Positions 16,754 through 25,562 are shown, counted from the stretch's first letter. The stretch: DNA of 43,835 nt from Oscillospiraceae bacterium (GCA_020025535.1 JAHHRY010000012.1:1-43835); one strand, 5' to 3'. Numbers and translations are program-made. Notes: generated from the sequence alone by a model not told the origin.

Positions 16754-18140
16754 GTTTCCCTCCTTTGGCAGCAGAGCTGCCTTTCTGTTCTGTATATTGT
16801 TTAATAAGGCGCAAAAGCTCGGGTGTCAGCGCCCCAAGGACGACAAGATTCGGGATTGCCATAAGACCATTTACAATTTCCGAAATAGCCCAGACAGTAC
16901 CTGTATTCAGCACCGCACCGATCATCACGGCAGCAATCTGAAGAAACACAAATTTCTTCCAGACACCATCCCCCAAAAGATATTGTGCACACCGTACACC
17001 GTACAGTCCCCAGCCCAAAACCGTGGCAAAAGCAAACAGGCACAGGGCAAAAGCAATCAAAATAGAAATCCAGTCTCCGAATACGGAGGCAAAGGCACTG
17101 GTAGTCAGCCGGATGCCGGCATCCACCCCGTAGGGAATCTCAACACCGCTGCACAGGATTACCAGAGCTGTCATCGTACAAATCACTATGGTATCCAGAA
17201 AAACCTCCATAATTCCCATCAGCCCCTGTTCCACAGGGTGGGAGACCTTTGCAGATGCATGGGCAATTGATGCCGTACCCATACCGGCTTCGTTAGTGAA
17301 CACCCCTCGGGATACACCCGTACGAAGGGCTACAACCGCCGATCCGATCATGCCGCCGGTTACCGCCTGTGGGTGGATTGCGCCCTGAATAATGGCTGCA
17401 AACGCCTGTGGGACGGCATCTGCTCGCAAGATCAGTACCAGCATACCCATCAGCAAATACATACCCGCAGCGAATGGCACTAATCGCTCCGCCACCTGTC
17501 CGATTCTTCGGGCACCACCCAGCAGCATGGCGGCTATGATAACAGACAGCACCAGTCCCATAAGAACATTCCCTGTCCTGCTTTCTGCCACGCCAAAGAC
17601 AGCAAGGGTATCATTGATACTTGCCACCAGAGTATTGATCTGTGTGGCATTTCCCACACCGAAGGCTGCAACAACGCCAAGGAAGCTGTAAATTCCCGCC
17701 AGGGGTGCAAAGCCCCTGGGAAGCCCTTCACGAATCATATACATTGGGCCGCCGACAAACTCTCCGTTTTGATTCTTCACACGGTAGCGTACTGCCAGCG
17801 TCGCTTCAGCGAATTTGATAACCATTCCCAGAATGCCGCAAATCCACATCCAGAAAATTGCGCCCGGACCGCCGATTGCGATTGCTCCGGCCACACCTGC
17901 CAGATTACCGGTGCCTACGGTAGCCGCCAGTGCCGTACACAGGGCCTGATAAGAGGACACCCCGTCCTCCTGCTTTTCCTCTTTCCTGAATTTGGAGAAA
18001 AAGCATCGCACCGCCGGCGGAAAAAGCCGCATCTGAATAAATCCCGTCCGGCAGGTAAGATAGATGCCCACGGACAAAATCAGAATCAACGCAGGCGCGC
18101 CCCATACGACATTGTAAACAGTTTTAACGAAATCCGTCAT
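16632..18140 (-). CDS. Sodium:alanine symporter (AGCS family)
   Basis: Membrane protein of 502 aa importing alanine or glycine with Na+. It carries the family signature GNLAGVAGAIAIGGPGAIFW near residues 78-97, about ten hydrophobic helices, and the conserved FTNEAGMGTASIAHA segment. The ATG follows GAGGTGAT by 5-7 nt. The C-terminal 40 or so residues, beyond LLRLIKQYTEQ, are polar and unlike the family; they come from reading through the start of the downstream aminotransferase in another frame. The ancestral stop was probably near position 16755, so the tail may be a recent gain. Confidence 0.92.
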   Translation of the reverse strand: MTDFVKTVYNVVWGAPALILILSVGIYLTCRTGFIQMRLFPPAVRCFFSKFRKEEKQEDGVSSYQALCTALAATVGTGNLAGVAGAIAIGGPGAIFWMWICGILGMVIKFAEATLAVRYRVKNQNGEFVGGPMYMIREGLPRGFAPLAGIYSFLGVVAAFGVGNATQINTLVASINDTLAVFGVAESRTGNVLMGLVLSVIIAAMLLGGARRIGQVAERLVPFAAGMYLLMGMLVLILRADAVPQAFAAIIQGAIHPQAVTGGMIGSAVVALRTGVSRGVFTNEAGMGTASIAHASAKVSHPVEQGLMGIMEVFLDTIVICTMTALVILCSGVEIPYGVDAGIRLTTSAFASVFGDWISILIAFALCLFAFATVLGWGLYGVRCAQYLLGDGVWKKFVFLQIAAVMIGAVLNTGTVWAISEIVNGLMAIPNLVVLGALTPELLRLIKQYTEQKGSSAAKGGKHEHFNQCQSLRAVSNAEVSPLRCSRQGERKEHLSPEHRTA

Positions 18141-18206
18141 ACGATCACCTCTAGAATATCATGCTAAAATATGCTTTTCAAGTAATTTTTACCGAAACAA
18201 AATTGG

Positions 18207-18240
18207 TAAAAAAAAGCAGTCCCTCTGCTGAGGAACTGCT
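18207..18240 (-). terminator. Rho-independent terminator of the hydrolase-truA-Spx operon
   Basis: An 11-nt arm (18215-18225) pairs with 18230-18240 around TGCT, with one internal mismatch, and is followed on the minus strand by eight T. It lies 7 nt after the Spx-like stop. Confidence 0.9.
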
Positions 18241-18246
18241 TTCGTG

Positions 18247-18588
18247 TTATTCCCATGTGGCCCAGATTTCCGGACAATATCCAACTGTTGCCTGCTTTCC
18301 GTTGCGAACAACAGGTGTTTTCATCAGTGTGGGGTCATCAAATACCTTGTCTTCCTTGGCTCGGGTGTCATCCATGTATTTCATCAGCGTAATCTCCTGA
18401 GACTTACCGTCCCAGTCGATCAGCTTATCAATCCCGCCCACAGCCCTCAGGACGCTGTCAAATTCCTTTGGAGACATTCCGAAACGGAGCAGGTCAATGG
18501 ACTGGTATTTGATTCTGCGTTCTTTGAAGTAACGCTCGGCTTTTTTGGTATCAAAGCACTTTGATTTCCCAAAAATCTGAATGTTCAA
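18247..18588 (-). CDS. Spx/ArsC-family thioredoxin-fold protein
   Basis: The 113-aa protein has the ArsC/Spx fold: a redox cysteine in KSKCFDTKKAERYF (C11), the RYFKERRIKY helix, and the TPVVRNGKQATVGY segment near the C-terminus. It lacks the CxxC of Spx and the arsenate-reductase arginine set cannot be confirmed, so it is called only to family. The start is TTG, overlapping the truA stop (TTGA) with GGAGG 7 nt upstream, so it is translationally coupled to truA. Confidence 0.82.
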   Translation of the reverse strand: MNIQIFGKSKCFDTKKAERYFKERRIKYQSIDLLRFGMSPKEFDSVLRAVGGIDKLIDWDGKSQEITLMKYMDDTRAKEDKVFDDPTLMKTPVVRNGKQATVGYCPEIWATWE

Positions 18589-19319
18589 TAATTTACCTCC
18601 ATCAGACTGAGTCCCTGCGGCGGAGCCATGAAGCCTGCATCGGCACGCACGCTTCTGAAAAGCGAAGGAACGCTCTCAGCCGTCCGCTCTCCCCGGCCTA
18701 CTTCCAGCAGGGTTCCCACCAGAATCCGCACCATATTACGAAGGAAACCGTTTCCGGTTATAGAAATACGGATTTCATTACCTTTTTTCTGAATATCCAA
18801 ACAATAGATCGTGCGAACCGTGGATTTCTTCATTTTCGCATTCGCACAGAAAGCGCCAAAATCATGTTCGCCTACCAAATGGGCCGCCGCCCGTCTCATG
18901 GCTTCCAGATCCAGCTTTTCCGGGTACACCGTCATAAAGCGCCGCTCAAACACGCAGGGGGTATCACTATTCCAGATGCGGTAGCAATAGGTTTTATTAC
19001 TGGCGTTCAGTCTTGCATGAAAGCGTTCAGAAACCTCTTTACAGGAATATATGCCTATATCGTCGGGTAAATACCGCCGCAGCTGCGAAAGGATTTCTTC
19101 CGTCGGCATATCGCTGGCACAATGGAAATTGGCAACCTGACCGTTTGCGTGCACGCCGGCATCCGTACGTCCGCTGCCGAAAACCTCGATTTCTTCCTCT
19201 AATATTCGGGAAAGCGCTGTTTCCAGCTTTCCCTGTATGGTATTGTCGATGCCGGGATGCCGCTGCCATCCACGGTAGCGTGTTCCGTCATAGCAAATAT
19301 CCAACCGTATATTTCTCAT
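18585..19319 (-). CDS. truA: tRNA pseudouridine(38-40) synthase TruA
   Basis: Converts uridines 38-40 of the anticodon stem to pseudouridine. From the ATG at 19319 the protein is 244 aa, the usual family length. It has YDGTRYRGWQ at 10-19, the catalytic aspartate in GSGRTDAGVHA (D53) and the C-terminal NGFLRNMVRILVGTLLEVG. Upstream in-frame codons overlap the end of the hydrolase gene and are not family sequence. GAAGGG precedes the chosen ATG. Second gene of a three-gene leftward operon. Confidence 0.96.
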   Translation of the reverse strand: MRNIRLDICYDGTRYRGWQRHPGIDNTIQGKLETALSRILEEEIEVFGSGRTDAGVHANGQVANFHCASDMPTEEILSQLRRYLPDDIGIYSCKEVSERFHARLNASNKTYCYRIWNSDTPCVFERRFMTVYPEKLDLEAMRRAAAHLVGEHDFGAFCANAKMKKSTVRTIYCLDIQKKGNEIRISITGNGFLRNMVRILVGTLLEVGRGERTAESVPSLFRSVRADAGFMAPPQGLSLMEVNY

Positions 19320-19350
19320 ATATTTCCCTTCTTTTTCCTGAATATAAGAA

Positions 19351-20271
19351 TTACAGTTCCTGCTTCTCCAGCCAGGTAGAAATGTAACTGAAAACCTCTT
19401 TCTCATTCAGCTCGTGCAGCAGCTCATGCCGGCACAGAGGATAGAGCCGCATAGTTACATTAGTCATCCCCACGTCCTGGAACGCTTTCACCGTTCGTTT
19501 GACACCGTCACCGTACAGACCAACCGGGTCATCCCCGCCGGAAACAAACAATACCGGCAGATCCTTCTGCATACGCTGCAAATGGCTGGGCTCCTGAATG
19601 TACAGCAGCCCCGTCATTATATCCCGCATCAGGCCGGCAGACAGTGTGAAATTGCACAGAGGATCTGCAATATAAGCATCCACGCACCGGTTGCTGCGAC
19701 TGAGCCAATCGTACTCGGTGCGCTTATGTTCTATCTTCCGGTTAAAAAGCTCATGCACAACCTTCTGCAAATGATCCGCCGGTTTTCGCTCATCGTGCAT
19801 CTTGCAGGCCATAGAAGCCGCTGCCATACCGGAATTAATGATACCACGGGGCAGCCAGGTAGTACCGCACAAAATCACTGCCGAAATACCGCAATTGGGA
19901 TACCTCGCAAGAATCGTACGCACCAGGAAAGAGCCCATGGAATGCCCCAGCAAAATATAGGGTATATCCGGAAATTCCAGACGGGTATTTTTAATCAGAC
20001 GATAGGTATCGTTCGCAGCTTTGAGCCAGCCGCCGTCGAAATAGCCCAGCGTGCCTTCCTTGCCGACAGACTCACCGTGGCCCATATGATCCTCAGCAAC
20101 CACCAGATAGCCCTGCTCCGACAACCGGGACGCCAAGGTCTCATAACGGAGCGCATATTCTGCAACACCGTGGACAATCTGTACAACTGCACGAGGTTTT
20201 CCCTCCGGCTCCCACCGACAGCCATGGATTGTTCCTTTTCCGCAGGATGGATAATAAAAATTCATGTGCAT
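19351..20271 (-). CDS. Alpha/beta hydrolase (serine aminopeptidase S33/lysophospholipase type)
   Basis: A hydrolase of about 306 aa with the oxyanion segment IVHGVAEYALRY, AEDHMGHGES, the nucleophile elbow GHSMGS (serine near residue 111), an acid in VSGGDDPVG and the catalytic histidine in PLCRHELLHE. These match the monoacylglycerol lipase/lysophospholipase branch; no signal peptide is seen, so it is cytoplasmic. The ATG at 20271 lies 6 nt after GAGGTG; the upstream GTG overlaps that site. It is transcribed divergently from the HxlR regulator and heads the truA-Spx operon. Confidence 0.88.
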   Translation of the reverse strand: MHMNFYYPSCGKGTIHGCRWEPEGKPRAVVQIVHGVAEYALRYETLASRLSEQGYLVVAEDHMGHGESVGKEGTLGYFDGGWLKAANDTYRLIKNTRLEFPDIPYILLGHSMGSFLVRTILARYPNCGISAVILCGTTWLPRGIINSGMAAASMACKMHDERKPADHLQKVVHELFNRKIEHKRTEYDWLSRSNRCVDAYIADPLCNFTLSAGLMRDIMTGLLYIQEPSHLQRMQKDLPVLFVSGGDDPVGLYGDGVKRTVKAFQDVGMTNVTMRLYPLCRHELLHELNEKEVFSYISTWLEKQEL

Positions 20272-20345
20272 GACGCTCACCTCACTTTTATATCTATATT
20301 ATCAGCTATTTCCCCACAAAAATCAACCATAAACCAAAAAATTTA

Positions 20346-20410
20346 TTGACATAATATCTTTACCGTGTTACTATTCAGACGCTATGTATGAATGGGATAT
20401 ATATGTATCC
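20346..20410 (+). promoter_or_regulatory. hxlR-degV promoter and possible operator
   Basis: TTGACA (20346-20351), a 17-nt spacer and TACTAT (20369-20374) form the rightward promoter. GGATA (20395-20399) and TATCC (20406-20410) form an inverted repeat between promoter and gene that could be an autoregulatory HxlR site. On the other strand TTGATT, 17 nt and GATAAT probably start the hydrolase operon. Confidence 0.5.
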
Positions 20411-20452
20411 TATTGTATCATACTATCCTTTTGGAAACTAAGGAGATTCTGA

Positions 20453-20803
20453 ATGGAACAGAAAGAAAACAGTCCTGTTGAAGCAACACTGGAATTAATC
20501 GGCGGAAAATACAAAGCGCTGATTTTATGGCACCTCTCCGGGAAAAAGCTTCGCTATTCCCAGCTGCGTAATCTTTTGAACGGTGTTACCCCAAAAACGC
20601 TGACACAGCAGCTGCGGGAACTGGAAGCAAAAAGTCTCATTCACCGGGAAGTGTATGCCGTAGTACCGCCTAAGGTGGAATACTCTTTGACGGAGCTTGG
20701 GAAAAGCTTGATGCCCATTCTCGATGCAATGCGGGACTGGGGCAATACATATCTTTGCCAGCATCAGATCGAATCCAGCCGAATCCTCATTTCAACTAAT
20801 TAA
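20453..20803 (+). CDS. HxlR family winged-helix transcriptional regulator
   Basis: The 116-aa protein has the HxlR core: GGKYKALILWHLSGKKLRYSQLRNLL, the recognition region GVTPKTLTQQLRELE, and the wing ending in VEYSLTELGKSLMPIL. HxlR proteins usually sense redox or aldehyde stress and often regulate an adjacent divergent gene; the effector here is unknown. The typical N-terminal sensing cysteine is absent. The ATG has AAGGAG 7 nt upstream, and the gene is followed at 23 bp by degV. Confidence 0.9.
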   Translation: MEQKENSPVEATLELIGGKYKALILWHLSGKKLRYSQLRNLLNGVTPKTLTQQLRELEAKSLIHREVYAVVPPKVEYSLTELGKSLMPILDAMRDWGNTYLCQHQIESSRILISTN

Positions 20804-20826
20804 ACAAACATCGAAAGGAACAGATT

Positions 20827-21669
20827 ATGAACATAAAGATTTTGTCCGATAGTACCTGTGACCTGTCTGAATCCCTTATTAAGAGTAATAACATCGGCAT
20901 TGTGCCCTTAAACATTATCAAAGACGAAAAATCTTTCAAAGATGGCATTACCATCACCCCTGATGACATCTTCCGGCACGTTGCCGCCGGCGGCAGTCTG
21001 TGTACCACCTCTGCCAATTCCGTCGGCGAGTATCAGGAATACTTCAGACAGTATGCCGGCGATTATGACGGCGTGGTCCACATTAATATCGGCTCCGGCT
21101 TCTCCTCCTGCTATCAGAACGCCTGCATCGCTGCGGAGGAATTTCCCAACGTGCGTGTTATCGACTCTCAGAACTTGTCCACCGGCCAGGGCCTGGTTGT
21201 ACTGGAAGCATGCCGTCTGGCAAAGGAATGCACCTCTTTGGACGAACTGGCTGAAAAGATGCGTGCGTTCACTCCCCGGGTAGAAGCCAGCTTCCTTCTG
21301 GATCGGCTGGAGTATATGGTCAAGGGCGGTCGTTGTTCCTCTGCCACTGCGCTGGGTGCCAACCTGCTGAATCTGAAGCCCTGTATCGAAGTAAAAGACG
21401 GCAAGATGGTAGTTGTTAAGAAGTATCGCGGCAAATACGCAAAGTGCCTTGCAAACTATGCCAGGGATCGTATTGCCAACCGAGAGGATTTAACAAGAGA
21501 AACCCTGTTCGTCACTAACACTCCCATCTCCGACGAATGCCACAGTGCCGTCATGGAGGTCGTCAGGGAGTACGGCCACTTCCAGAACGTTTACGAAACC
21601 AGTGCAGGCTGTACCGTTTCCTGCCACTGCGGTCCCGGAACACTGGGTGTTCTGTTCGTTCGCAAGTAA
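20827..21669 (+). CDS. DegV family fatty-acid-binding protein
   Basis: The 280-aa DegV protein has the DSTCDL N-terminal motif, TSANSVGEY, the IGSGFSSCYQNA lipid-headgroup loop, VIDSQNLSTGQG and a C-terminal HCGPGTLGVLF. In Firmicutes these proteins (FakB) hand exogenous fatty acids to the FakA kinase; no fakA is in the window. The ATG follows AAAGGA. Co-transcribed with the HxlR gene and closed by a strong terminator. Confidence 0.92.
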   Translation: MNIKILSDSTCDLSESLIKSNNIGIVPLNIIKDEKSFKDGITITPDDIFRHVAAGGSLCTTSANSVGEYQEYFRQYAGDYDGVVHINIGSGFSSCYQNACIAAEEFPNVRVIDSQNLSTGQGLVVLEACRLAKECTSLDELAEKMRAFTPRVEASFLLDRLEYMVKGGRCSSATALGANLLNLKPCIEVKDGKMVVVKKYRGKYAKCLANYARDRIANREDLTRETLFVTNTPISDECHSAVMEVVREYGHFQNVYETSAGCTVSCHCGPGTLGVLFVRK

Positions 21670-21686
21670 GGAGAAATTCAAATACA

Positions 21687-21719
21687 CACCGCCGAAATTT
21701 TCGTTCGGCGGTGGTTTTT
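21687..21719 (+). terminator. Rho-independent terminator after degV
   Basis: CACCGCCGAA (21687-21696) and TTCGGCGGTG (21704-21713) form a 10-bp stem followed by GTTTTTG. It lies 17 bp past the degV stop. Confidence 0.92.
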
Positions 21720-21722
21720 GTC

Positions 21723-21750
21723 TTGTATTTCTTGGAATCCGTGATATACT
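21723..21750 (+). promoter_or_regulatory. Promoter of the ThrE-type exporter gene
   Basis: TTGTAT (21723-21728), a 16-nt spacer and TATACT (21745-21750) lie 35 bp upstream of the ATG and just after the degV terminator, marking an independent transcript. Confidence 0.5.
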
Positions 21751-21785
21751 TGCAATGGTTAGGATTATTCTTGTGAGGGATTGCA

Positions 21786-23033
21786 ATGAATTATAACAGA
21801 CTGCTGGATTTCGCAACCGATCTTGGGTATGAATTATCCATGTGCGGGGCAGAAACCTATCGTGTAGAAGACAGTATCACCCGAATTCTTGGAGCCTATG
21901 GCATGCCCTGTGAGGTATTTGCCATTCCCAACAGCATCATCGTCAGTATCACCCTTCCGGACGGAACTCCTCTTACGCGGATGCGCCGCATGGGCTTTCA
22001 TGGCAACAATCTGGATGGCGTCGAGCTTTTCTCCAACCTCAGCCGAAAAATCTGTTACGAAAAGCCGGATGTGGAGGTTGCAGAGCAATTACTGGAGGAA
22101 GCACGCAAATCCATGCGTTTTCACCCCCGTATCATTCAGCTGATCGGCTATTTTCTTGGTGCTGCCGGATTCAGCCTTTTCTTTGGAGGAAACGTAATCG
22201 ATACCATCTGCGGTGGTTTCAGCGGTGTTGTCACCGGTGCCTGCCTGATGTTTATGGACAGATTTGAAGCAAACAACTTCTTCAAAACTCTGCTGGCAGC
22301 TCTGCCTCTTGCTCTTGTAACCTATATCAGCAACCATTTCGGATTCTGTCCCAACGCTGACGCCGCTACTACCGGCGCCGTCATGGTTCTGATTCCCGGC
22401 TTGCTGTTTACCTATGCCATGCGTGACATTATCTTCGGTGACACCAATTCCGGTGTAAACCGCATTGTCCAGGTTGTAATGATTGCCGTAGCAATCGCCT
22501 GCGGTACCGCTGCCGCCTGGGGAATTGTCACTGCATTTTGGGGTGCACCCGTCAGCGTCCCCAAGATTGACCACAGCTTCTGGGTCGAATGCATCGGTGC
22601 CACGCTCGGCTGCATTGGTTTTTCATTCCTGTTTAACATACATGGTCCCGGTATGCTGCTCTGTACGCTTGGAGGCATATTCGGATGGGGTGTCTACTGT
22701 CTCGTGATTAAGTTCGGCGGTGACGACCTTGCTGCCATGCTGGTCTCCTCTGCCCTCACCGCTGTCTATGCAGAAGTGATGGCCCGGATTCGCAAATGTC
22801 CCACCATCGGCTATCTGGTTGTGTCAATGATACCATTGATACCAGGTTCTGCTTTGTATTACACAATGAACTATGCCGTTCAGGGCGAAACAGAAAAACT
22901 GGCCACTCAGGGAATGTTCACCACCGGTCTGGCCGGTATGATGGCCACAGGTATCCTGCTGGTATCCACCTCCGTTCGGATGTGGAGCGTCTGGAAAGCC
23001 GAACACATCCATAAGAATGCCCCTAAAAAGTAA
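21786..23033 (+). CDS. Threonine/serine exporter family protein (fused ThrE, YjjP-YjjB type)
   Basis: Membrane protein of 415 aa joining the two halves of the ThrE family. The N-terminal soluble plus membrane part opens with GYELSMCGAETYRVEDSITRI, includes AIPNSIIVSI, then about five helices (PF06738-like). The second part has five more helices with HGPGMLLCTLGGIFGWGVY and the conserved PLIPGSALYYTMNY (PF12821-like). Family members export threonine or serine, or other small organic acids; the substrate is inferred. The ATG has GAGGGA 6 nt upstream. Monocistronic, between two terminators. Confidence 0.9.
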   Translation: MNYNRLLDFATDLGYELSMCGAETYRVEDSITRILGAYGMPCEVFAIPNSIIVSITLPDGTPLTRMRRMGFHGNNLDGVELFSNLSRKICYEKPDVEVAEQLLEEARKSMRFHPRIIQLIGYFLGAAGFSLFFGGNVIDTICGGFSGVVTGACLMFMDRFEANNFFKTLLAALPLALVTYISNHFGFCPNADAATTGAVMVLIPGLLFTYAMRDIIFGDTNSGVNRIVQVVMIAVAIACGTAAAWGIVTAFWGAPVSVPKIDHSFWVECIGATLGCIGFSFLFNIHGPGMLLCTLGGIFGWGVYCLVIKFGGDDLAAMLVSSALTAVYAEVMARIRKCPTIGYLVVSMIPLIPGSALYYTMNYAVQGETEKLATQGMFTTGLAGMMATGILLVSTSVRMWSVWKAEHIHKNAPKK

Positions 23034-23040
23034 ATCAAAA

Positions 23041-23076
23041 GACGAGTGTAAGGGTTTTCCCTGCACTCGTCTTTTT
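23041..23076. terminator. Bidirectional terminator between thrE-type gene and sirtuin gene
   Basis: GACGAGTG (23041-23048) pairs with CACTCGTC (23064-23071), with an inner AGGG/CCCT stem, flanked by AAAA on the left and TTTTT on the right. It lies 7 bp after the rightward exporter gene and 4 bp after the leftward sirtuin gene. Confidence 0.9.
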
Positions 23077-23080
23077 CTGT

Positions 23081-23794
23081 CTATAAACTGGAAAATACCG
23101 TTCCCAGACTTTCATGGAACACCAGATCCGCCTGATTGTCAAAAGGCGTCTCATCCCTGTTGATCAGGACCAGACGGTTTCCTCTGTAGTAGTGAATCAG
23201 TCCGGCAGCAGGATATACCGTCAGGCTGGTACCCCCAACGATCAGCATATCCGCATTCTGAATGGCGGACACACTTTTTTCAATGGTGTCCTGATCCAAA
23301 GATTCCTCGTACAGCACCACATCCGGCTTAACGATACCTCCGCAGTCGCAGCGAGGAACTCCGTCGCAGTTTTTCACAAATTCCGCAGGATAGAACTTTC
23401 CGCACCTGGTGCAGTAATTTCTCAGCACGCTTCCGTGAAGCTCGTAGACACGCTTGCTTCCGGCTTTCTGGTGCAGACCGTCAATATTCTGTGTCACGAC
23501 CGCGGAAAGCTTTCCTTCTTTTTCCCACTCAGCCAAAACCCGATGGGTCACATTTGGCTCAAATCCCAGTGGAAGCATCTTTTCCCGATAAAAACGGAAA
23601 AAGTATTCCGGTTTCTGCAAATAAAAACTGTGACTGATAATCGTCTCCGGCGGATACTCAAATTTCTGACTGTACAGGCCGTCTACGCTGCGAAAATCAG
23701 GAATCCCCGACTCTGTGCTCACACCTGCTCCGCCGAAAAATACGATGGATTTACTCTCTTCCACCCATTTCTTCAACACTTCCAGCTGCCGCAT
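23081..23794 (-). CDS. cobB: NAD-dependent protein deacylase (sirtuin)
   Basis: The 237-aa sirtuin removes acyl groups from lysines using NAD+. It has GAGVSTESGIPDFRS (22-36), TQNIDGLH (101-108), the catalytic histidine in YELHGS (H120), zinc cysteines at 128, 131, 149 and 151, and GGTSLTVYPAA. The ATG has GGAGG 6 nt upstream and lies 44 nt inside trmD, so it is the last gene of the ylxM-ffh-rpsP-khpA-rimM-trmD operon, an uncommon place for a sirtuin. Confidence 0.94.
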   Translation of the reverse strand: MRQLEVLKKWVEESKSIVFFGGAGVSTESGIPDFRSVDGLYSQKFEYPPETIISHSFYLQKPEYFFRFYREKMLPLGFEPNVTHRVLAEWEKEGKLSAVVTQNIDGLHQKAGSKRVYELHGSVLRNYCTRCGKFYPAEFVKNCDGVPRCDCGGIVKPDVVLYEESLDQDTIEKSVSAIQNADMLIVGGTSLTVYPAAGLIHYYRGNRLVLINRDETPFDNQADLVFHESLGTVFSSL

Positions 23795-24527
23795 CTTCTG
23801 CCTCCATTTCTTTCAGGAGCTTTCTGTCTGCCTTGCTTGTCAGATCCAGTTTTTCATACATATCCGGGCGGCGCTGTCTGGTGCGGCGCAGAGCCTGTTT
23901 CCTGCGCCACTGAGCCACCTTCTGGTGGTTTCCGGAAAGCAAAATTTCCGGCACCTCCCTGCCATGCCACACAGCTGGACGGCTGTACTGAGGATATTCC
24001 AGCAAACCGGAATAGTGGCTTTCATCTTCAAAGCACTCCGGATCAGCCAGCACCCCCGGCACCATGCGGCAAACCGCATCCGTCACGGCCATTGCGGCAA
24101 TTTCGCCGCCTGTGAGGACAAAGTCTCCCAGCGAGATTTCCTCATCCACACACTCATCAATAAATCTCTGGTCAATTCCCTCATAATGGCCGCAAACCAG
24201 AATAAGGTTTTCCATTTTGCTCAGCCGGATGGCATCGGCCTGCTTAAATGTGTGCCCGCAGGGAGACATATAAATGGTATGCACCGGGCCGGAAGCTTCG
24301 TCGCATACGGCTTCCCAGCAGCGATACAAAGGATCCGCCTGCATAATGGCACCCCGTCCGCCGCCGTAAGGATAGTCATCCACCTGATTCTGCTTATTGG
24401 CTGTGTAGTCCCGAATCTGGTGGGTGTCAATATGGATGTATCCCCGTTCCTGTGCGCGGCCCAGAATGCTTTCAGACAGCACATCTCCCAAAGTCTCCGG
24501 GAACAGCGTCAGAATATCAATCCTCAT
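23751..24527 (-). CDS. trmD: tRNA (guanine-N1)-methyltransferase TrmD
   Basis: Makes m1G37 in tRNAs that read CNN and some other codons, using SAM; acts as a knotted SPOUT dimer. From the ATG at 24527 (MRIDILTLFPE) the protein is 258 aa. Diagnostic segments are YPYGGGRGAIMQ, VCGHYEGIDQRF and LGDFVLTGGE. This start overlaps the rimM stop by 11 nt; in-frame codons upstream are rimM sequence read in another frame. The C-terminus runs into the sirtuin gene. Confidence 0.96.
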   Translation of the reverse strand: MRIDILTLFPETLGDVLSESILGRAQERGYIHIDTHQIRDYTANKQNQVDDYPYGGGRGAIMQADPLYRCWEAVCDEASGPVHTIYMSPCGHTFKQADAIRLSKMENLILVCGHYEGIDQRFIDECVDEEISLGDFVLTGGEIAAMAVTDAVCRMVPGVLADPECFEDESHYSGLLEYPQYSRPAVWHGREVPEILLSGNHQKVAQWRRKQALRRTRQRRPDMYEKLDLTSKADRKLLKEMEAEDAAAGSVEEMGGRE

Positions 24528-25008
24528 CGGTACGCATCCCTTCGATGATTTGCACCTGCATGGTGTTGCTGTCCAGATCCACGCTGTGGACAAATGCCTT
24601 GACAGCAGGAATCATGTACTCGTACTCACCACGCACCACATAGACCTTATTCCCCGGATAGTCCAGAACGTCCTCCACCTTACCGATGGTTTCGCCGTTG
24701 AACAGAACATCCATTCCAATCAGCTCAGCCGCAAAGACCAGCTCCTCGGGCGCATCTTCCCGGTAGACCTCCACCGTCTTGCCCCGCATAGCCTGCGCCT
24801 GTTCCATGGTATCGATGCCTTCCAGCTTTAAGAGGTTGCAGGTCTTCTGAACACGGCAGTCTGCAACCCGATAATCCGTGCCGCAAATACGGACACGGGA
24901 AAATTCACACAAAAATTCCGGGGAATCGCCCCAGGGCAAAACCTTCATCTCTCCACGCACACCGTGTGTAGTGACGATTTCGCCTGCTTCAATAAATTGG
25001 AGTCTCAT
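24517..25008 (-). CDS. rimM: Ribosome maturation factor RimM
   Basis: 16S rRNA processing factor that binds S19 during 30S head assembly. The 163-aa protein has the N-terminal barrel (GEIVTTHGVRGEMKVLPWGDSPE) and a C-terminal PRC-barrel (ELIGMDVLFNGETIGKVEDVLDYPGNKVYVV, then MIPAVKAFV), both typical. GAGGAG precedes the ATG. Position between khpA and trmD is the conserved order. Confidence 0.95.
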   Translation of the reverse strand: MRLQFIEAGEIVTTHGVRGEMKVLPWGDSPEFLCEFSRVRICGTDYRVADCRVQKTCNLLKLEGIDTMEQAQAMRGKTVEVYREDAPEELVFAAELIGMDVLFNGETIGKVEDVLDYPGNKVYVVRGEYEYMIPAVKAFVHSVDLDSNTMQVQIIEGMRTDED

Positions 25009-25072
25009 AGCAACTTCTCCTCGATTTTACCCAATAAAAGGGAAAATGCGTGACTTTCGCCACGCATACCCG

Positions 25073-25303
25073 TTAATCCACGATTTCCACCGTGACTTTT
25101 TCACCGGTGCGCTGGGCAACGGTTTTCACAATGGTACGGATCTCTTTTGCGATCCGGCCCTGTCGGCCGATAACCTTACCCATATCGCCTTCGGCGACAC
25201 GAAGCTCCAGCACCTTACCGTCCTCGTTGTCGATTTCGGTAACGGTGACTTCGTCGGGATTATCGACCAGATTCTTTGCCATATAAAGCAAGAGTTCTTT
25301 CAT
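25073..25303 (-). CDS. khpA: KH-domain RNA-binding protein KhpA
   Basis: The 76-aa single type II KH domain has the GxxG loop as GRQG (46-49) in MGKVIGRQGRIAKEIRTIV. In Firmicutes it pairs with KhpB (Jag) and binds RNA linked to cell division; khpB is not in the window. It lies between rpsP and rimM, the usual place, with AAGGAG upstream of its ATG. Confidence 0.95.
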   Translation of the reverse strand: MKELLLYMAKNLVDNPDEVTVTEIDNEDGKVLELRVAEGDMGKVIGRQGRIAKEIRTIVKTVAQRTGEKVTVEIVD

Positions 25304-25322
25304 TGCGCTACTCCTTTGGGGA

Positions 25323-25562
25323 TTACAGCACGCCAGCCTTCTTCAGCAGGGCACGGACGGTATCAGTGGGCTGTGCGCCGTTCTTGATCCAGGTCTGAGC
25401 CTTTTCAGCGTCAATGTTGATGACAACGGGCACGCTCAGAGGATTGTAAGTGCCAATCTCTTCGATGCAACGGCCATCACGGGGAGAACGGGAGTCAGCA
25501 ACAATAACACGGTAGAAAGGAGCCTTCTTAGCACCCATTCTTCTCAGTCTGATCTTAACCAT
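25323..25562 (-). CDS. rpsP: 30S ribosomal protein S16
   Basis: The 79-aa protein has the complete S16 pattern: MVKIRLRRMGAKKAPFYRVIVADSRSPRDG, IEEIGTYNP, and the C-terminal AQPTDTVRALLKKAG. GGAGG lies 8 nt before the ATG. Third gene of the ylxM operon, 20 bp before khpA. Confidence 0.98.
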   Translation of the reverse strand: MVKIRLRRMGAKKAPFYRVIVADSRSPRDGRCIEEIGTYNPLSVPVVINIDAEKAQTWIKNGAQPTDTVRALLKKAGVL

